A stretch of DNA of 13,342 bases from CAZLHO01 sp964559455 (GTDB taxonomy: Bacteria; Krumholzibacteriota; Krumholzibacteriia; LZORAL124-64-63): positions 1-13,342 of the forward strand of contig CAZLHO010000069.1 in assembly GCA_964559455.1 (NCBI GenBank), in the 5' to 3' direction. The position numbers and the translations under genes are program-made. The stretch's first letter is position 1. Every line of letters starts with the position of its first letter. Below are positions 9,796-13,342 of this stretch, piece by piece. The notes under the pieces are model-generated. The model was given only the letters and a program-made list of their open reading frames with translations, was not told where the DNA came from and made no database searches.

Positions 9796-11933
9796 GCGAC
9801 GGGGCGGCCGTCGCCGCCGCGGGCGAGCGCCGTTTCCGCCAGCAGCAGCAGCACCGCCAGCGCCAGCAGCCAGGCCCCCAGCTCGCGGCCGCCGAGCGCG
9901 CCGGCCAGCCCGCGGGCCCCCTCGTCGTCCAGCTCGGCCGAACCCGCCGCCCCCGCGCCGCGCAGCATGCCGGCCACGTCCCCGGCCTCGCGCAGCCTGG
10001 CCGCGCTCTCGGCCGCCGGCGCCGCCGCGGCGATCAGCCCCAGCGTGTCCCGGCCGGCGACGAAGGCGTGGAAGCCCTGCCGGCGCAGCACGGGACCCGA
10101 GACAACGGGCGTTCCCCGCCGCCATTCCAGGCGGGCCGCACGGGGCGCGCCGTCGCCGCCGTCGTCCGCATCGACCAGGGCCAGGGCGCCCGCGGGCGCG
10201 TTCTCCAGCCGGTCCGCCGCCAGCCGCAGCCGGGGCGCCGAGCCCACGGGCACCGCCCCGGTGCCGTCCCCGGCGTCGGCGGCGGCCAGCCAGGAGGCCA
10301 TCCGCTGGGCGAAGGGCGGGAACATCGGGTTCAGGGCCAGATCGCCCGCCTCCTCGCCCAGATCGAAGGGCAGGATCAGGAAGGCGCCGGCGCCCAGACC
10401 GCCGGCCAGCAGGGCGGGATCGCCGCCGTCGAAGGCCAGCAGGACCTCCGCGCCGCCGGTGTCGGGCAGGGCGAAGTGCCCGCGCCAGCGGGCCTCGGCC
10501 AGGGTGGCCAGAGCGCCCTCGGGCAAGCCGTCCAGGATCGGATGCCCCGGCGCCGTGATTCGCAGGGTCTCGTATCCGGATTCCGAGCGGCGGCGCCAGA
10601 CGACCCGGCCGGGCAGGTCCAGGGCGGGCAGCAGCGTCTCGCGCAGGTAGCCGGCCCGTTCGGGATCGCCCAGCAGGAAGGCGGCCCGGCCCCCGTCGCG
10701 CAGCCGGTCCACAAGGCCGTCCAGCAGACGGGCGTCCAGGGGTTCGGGATCGACGAGGAAGACGGCGCCGGCGACGGGCAGATCCCCCGGCTGCAGGTTC
10801 GCGACGGGGCGGGAGTCCACGGCGAAGAGACCGTCGCCGCCTCCCTGGTCGTGGTCGGGATCCAGCGCCCGGGCCAGGTGACGCCAGCCGCCGGCGTCCC
10901 TTTCCCCGGAGCCGCCGCCGTGGGCCAGCAGCACCGGGATGCGGTCACGGACCTCGAGCAGGAAGGGCCGGACGTCGTCCACGGGATAGCGGTCGCGGCC
11001 GGCCAGCACGCGCCCGCGGTGGATGCCGGCCTCGGGGGCGGTCAGCGCGAAGTCCAGGACGGCCCCGTCCCCGGCCTCGCCTGCTGGGACCGCCTCGGCC
11101 ACCCGCCGCCCGTCCAACTCCAGCAGGAACTGCTGGCCGGCGTGCTCCAGGACGACCGCGGCCTCGACGCGCAGCGCCTCGCCGGCCCGCACCGTGCGCA
11201 GGGGCAGGCGGACGTCCAGCACGCCGCCGTTGTCGACCCGCTCGCCCACCCGCCGCACCAGGACCGGCCCGCCGCCGCCGGCGCGCAATGCCGAGACCGC
11301 GGCCGCGAGCCCGGCCGTGTCGGCGCCCGCGTCCTGGAGGTCGGAGAGCAGCAGGACCTGGACGGGACGATGCCGGGCCCGTCCTGCCCAGACGGCCGCC
11401 TCGCGCAGGGCCGCGGCCAGGTCCATTCCGCCCTCCCCCGGCGCCGCTCCGGCCAGCCCCGGCGCCAGCGCCGACGCGGCCGGCAGCCAGTCCGCGAAGA
11501 GAGGCCGGCAGGTGTCCTCGGCCTGCAGCACCAGGATCTCGCCGCCTGCGGGCAGGGCCGCGGCCGTCTCGATGCAGAGCCGCCGCGCCGCGTCGAAGCG
11601 CGTCCCGCCCTCCTGCTGGGTGCCCATGCTGGCGCTGCCGTCCAGCACGCAGATCAGCGACCCCGCACCGGCCGGCCCCCCGGCGACGCCGGCCACGCGC
11701 GGCCGCGCCGCGGCCAGGGCGAGCAGGACGATCGCCAGCATCCGCAGCAGCAGCAGCAGGCTGCGGCGCCAGCCCAGCGAGCGCGCCTGCTGCACCTGCG
11801 CCTCCTCCAGGAACCGCAGGTCGCTGAATTCCACGCGGCGCACGCGACGCCGCTGCAGCAGGTGGAGCAGCAGGGGCACCACTGCGGCCAGGGCGCCGAA
11901 AAGCAGGGCTGGATTGAGGAAGGTGACGGGCAC
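9792..11933 (-). CDS. BatA-like membrane protein with VWA domain
   Basis: Large membrane protein (713 residues) of the BatA/VWA class found beside MoxR and DUF58 genes; its exact function is unknown. Seen: the N-terminal pair of membrane segments typical of the family (about 8-26, FLNPALLFGALAAVVPLLLH, and about 57-76) separated by the basic LQRRRVRRVEFSDLRFL; a VWA domain (about 92-230) with MIDAS motif D98-G-S-A-S102 and SDLQD around Asp198; a beta-rich middle (about 235-330); a region resembling a glutamine-amidotransferase fold (about 330-555, with GHPILDGLPEG and ILPFDLGEEAGDLALNPMF); and a C-terminal membrane segment (about 685-701). The MIDAS threonine position holds Met170 (GEGGMDLAAAL), which should weaken metal binding. 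The start is GTG at 11931-11933, with AAGGAG 4 nt upstream and the conserved N-terminus following at once. It lies 24 bp after the DUF58 gene. Most of the chain probably faces the periplasm, by analogy with the family. Confidence 0.87.
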   Translation of the reverse strand: MPVTFLNPALLFGALAAVVPLLLHLLQRRRVRRVEFSDLRFLEEAQVQQARSLGWRRSLLLLLRMLAIVLLALAAARPRVAGVAGGPAGAGSLICVLDGSASMGTQQEGGTRFDAARRLCIETAAALPAGGEILVLQAEDTCRPLFADWLPAASALAPGLAGAAPGEGGMDLAAALREAAVWAGRARHRPVQVLLLSDLQDAGADTAGLAAAVSALRAGGGGPVLVRRVGERVDNGGVLDVRLPLRTVRAGEALRVEAAVVLEHAGQQFLLELDGRRVAEAVPAGEAGDGAVLDFALTAPEAGIHRGRVLAGRDRYPVDDVRPFLLEVRDRIPVLLAHGGGSGERDAGGWRHLARALDPDHDQGGGDGLFAVDSRPVANLQPGDLPVAGAVFLVDPEPLDARLLDGLVDRLRDGGRAAFLLGDPERAGYLRETLLPALDLPGRVVWRRRSESGYETLRITAPGHPILDGLPEGALATLAEARWRGHFALPDTGGAEVLLAFDGGDPALLAGGLGAGAFLILPFDLGEEAGDLALNPMFPPFAQRMASWLAAADAGDGTGAVPVGSAPRLRLAADRLENAPAGALALVDADDGGDGAPRAARLEWRRGTPVVSGPVLRRQGFHAFVAGRDTLGLIAAAAPAAESAARLREAGDVAGMLRGAGAAGSAELDDEGARGLAGALGGRELGAWLLALAVLLLLAETALARGGDGRPVA

Positions 11934-11937
11934 GTCG

Positions 11938-11943
11938 CTCCTT
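11938..11943 (-). promoter_or_regulatory. RBS (AAGGAG) setting the GTG start of the BatA-like gene
   Basis: AAGGAG lies 4 nt before the GTG at 11931-11933, in the 24-bp gap after the DUF58 stop. The ten bases AAGGAGCGAC (11934-11943) recur exactly before the foldase lipoprotein at 4056-4065. Confidence 0.7.
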
Positions 11944-11957
11944 GGCTGCGCGGCAGG

Positions 11958-12850
11958 CTAGCGCAGGCGCCGTCGCTTGTTCAGGTAGGCCAGCAGGGCC
12001 TGGTCGAAGGGCTGGTCGGTGGTCAGTTCGACCAGATCCACGCGCTGGCGGCGGCAGGCCCGGCGCAGCTCGGCGCGCCAGCCGGCGAAGCGCTCGCGGT
12101 AGGCGGCGCGCACGTGGGCCGGCTCCAGGCGCAGACGGCGGCTCGGATCCTCGAGATCGACGAATTCGGTCTCGCGGGCGAAGCCGAGGTCGACCTCGCG
12201 CGGGTCCAGGATCTGGAAGACGAGGACCTCGTGGCCCCGGTGCCGGAAATGCTTCAGGCCCGACAGGATCGCCGCCGGGTCGTCCATCAGGTCCGAGAAG
12301 AGCACGACCAGGCCGCGGCGCGGGATGCGCTCGGCGACGCGGTGCAGCACGGGCCCCAGGTCGGTGCCGGCGCCGACGGGCATGCGGTCCAGCTCCTTCA
12401 GCAGGCGGAAGAGCTGCCGCCGCACCGTGCGCTCGGGCACCGCCGCCAGGGGCTTCTCGTCGAAGAGCACCAGGCCGACGGCGTCGTTCTGGCGCAGCAG
12501 CAGGTAGGAGAGCGATGCGGCCAGCATGCGGGCGTATTCGGCCTTGGTCGGCGCGCCGGACCCGGAGCCGTAGCTCATGCTCGCCGAGCAGTCCACGAGC
12601 AGGGTGGCGCGCAGGTTCGTCTCCTCGGCGAAGACCTTCAGGTAGTGCTTGTCGGTCTTGGCGTAGACCCGCCAGTCGAGGTTGGTGGTCGGCTCGCCGG
12701 GGATGTACTGGCGGTACTCGGCGAACTCCACCGAGAAGCCGTGGTAGGGACTGCGGTGCAGGCCGACGAGGAAGCCCTCGACGACGGCGCGGGCGATCAG
12801 GTCCAGCCGGCCCAGCCGGCTGACGGCCTCGGGCGCGAGCAGGGTCGCGC

Positions 12851-12854
<4 letters not shown>
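11958..12854 (-). CDS. DUF58 domain protein with VWA-type metal site
   Basis: Soluble partner of MoxR ATPases; the family is widespread, its biochemical role unproven. 298 residues with no membrane segment, so this is the short form lacking the two N-terminal helices seen in some members. Seen: the DUF58 signature FAEYRQYIPGEP and NLDWRVYAKTDKHYLKVFAEE (about 44-78), followed by a VWA-like fold with a complete MIDAS: D88-C-S90-A-S92, Thr164 in GAGTDLG, and Asp188 in LFSDLMDD. The C-terminal part (about 225-298) is Arg-rich and closes with NKRRRLR. ATG at 12852-12854 overlaps the MoxR stop as ATGA, and GAGGTG precedes it by 5 nt. The intact metal site contrasts with the altered one in the BatA-like neighbour. 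The order MoxR-DUF58-BatA is the standard one, which makes the family call safe. Confidence 0.92.

Positions 12855-13342
<488 letters not shown>

Noticed and set aside
11740..11765. CAG/CTG microsatellite-like run, with a similar one near 9840-9852
   Set aside because: These are Leu (CTG) codon runs of the membrane segments in the BatA-like protein, not an independent repeat.

Overview
The window is about 70% G+C by eye, with strongly G/C-biased third codon positions, and every gene I can support lies on the minus strand. Read from high to low coordinates it is two compact operons that together fill almost the whole window. The gene set implies a Gram-negative bacterium with an outer membrane: a SurA-type periplasmic chaperone, and a lipoprotein foldase with no Asp at +2. 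An extra segment in the DNA polymerase III delta' subunit (about 30 residues between the zinc knuckle and the second ATPase strand) and the MoxR-DUF58-BatA cluster resemble, from memory, high-GC FCB-superphylum or neighbouring uncultured lineages such as Gemmatimonadota, Krumholzibacteriota or Eisenbacteria. I hold that taxonomic guess loosely.

Right part (9792-13342): a MoxR-family AAA+ ATPase (cut by the right edge), a DUF58 protein with a von Willebrand A-type metal site, and a large BatA-like membrane protein with a second VWA domain. MoxR ATPases are thought to act on VWA partners as chaperones. The products are probably one envelope-associated complex, but its substrate is unknown.

Middle and left part (1-9652): after a 139-bp intergenic region with an A/T-rich patch, inverted repeats and a 14-bp palindrome over the ribosome binding site comes a tightly packed run. 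The order is nifU (three-domain Fe-S scaffold), nifS (cysteine desulfurase), mfd (transcription-repair coupling factor), a two-module parvulin-type lipoprotein, surA-like, and holB (DNA polymerase III delta', cut by the left edge). The first four genes are joined by 4-bp stop/start overlaps that use GTG, TTG and ATG starts in turn. A 13-bp-stem hairpin separates the lipoprotein from surA. Functionally the run combines Fe-S cluster assembly, transcription-coupled DNA repair, outer-membrane protein folding and the replicative clamp loader.

There are no tRNA or rRNA genes, insertion sequences, CRISPR arrays, phage genes or recognisable defence systems. No stretch above 300 bases lacks a gene. 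I found no convincing novel multi-gene system. The points most worth a second look are the translational coupling of Fe-S assembly to mfd, the duplicated foldase lipoprotein, the structured nifU leader, a TATAAT inside an A/T-rich codon patch near the end of mfd, and the missing MIDAS threonine in the BatA-like protein.
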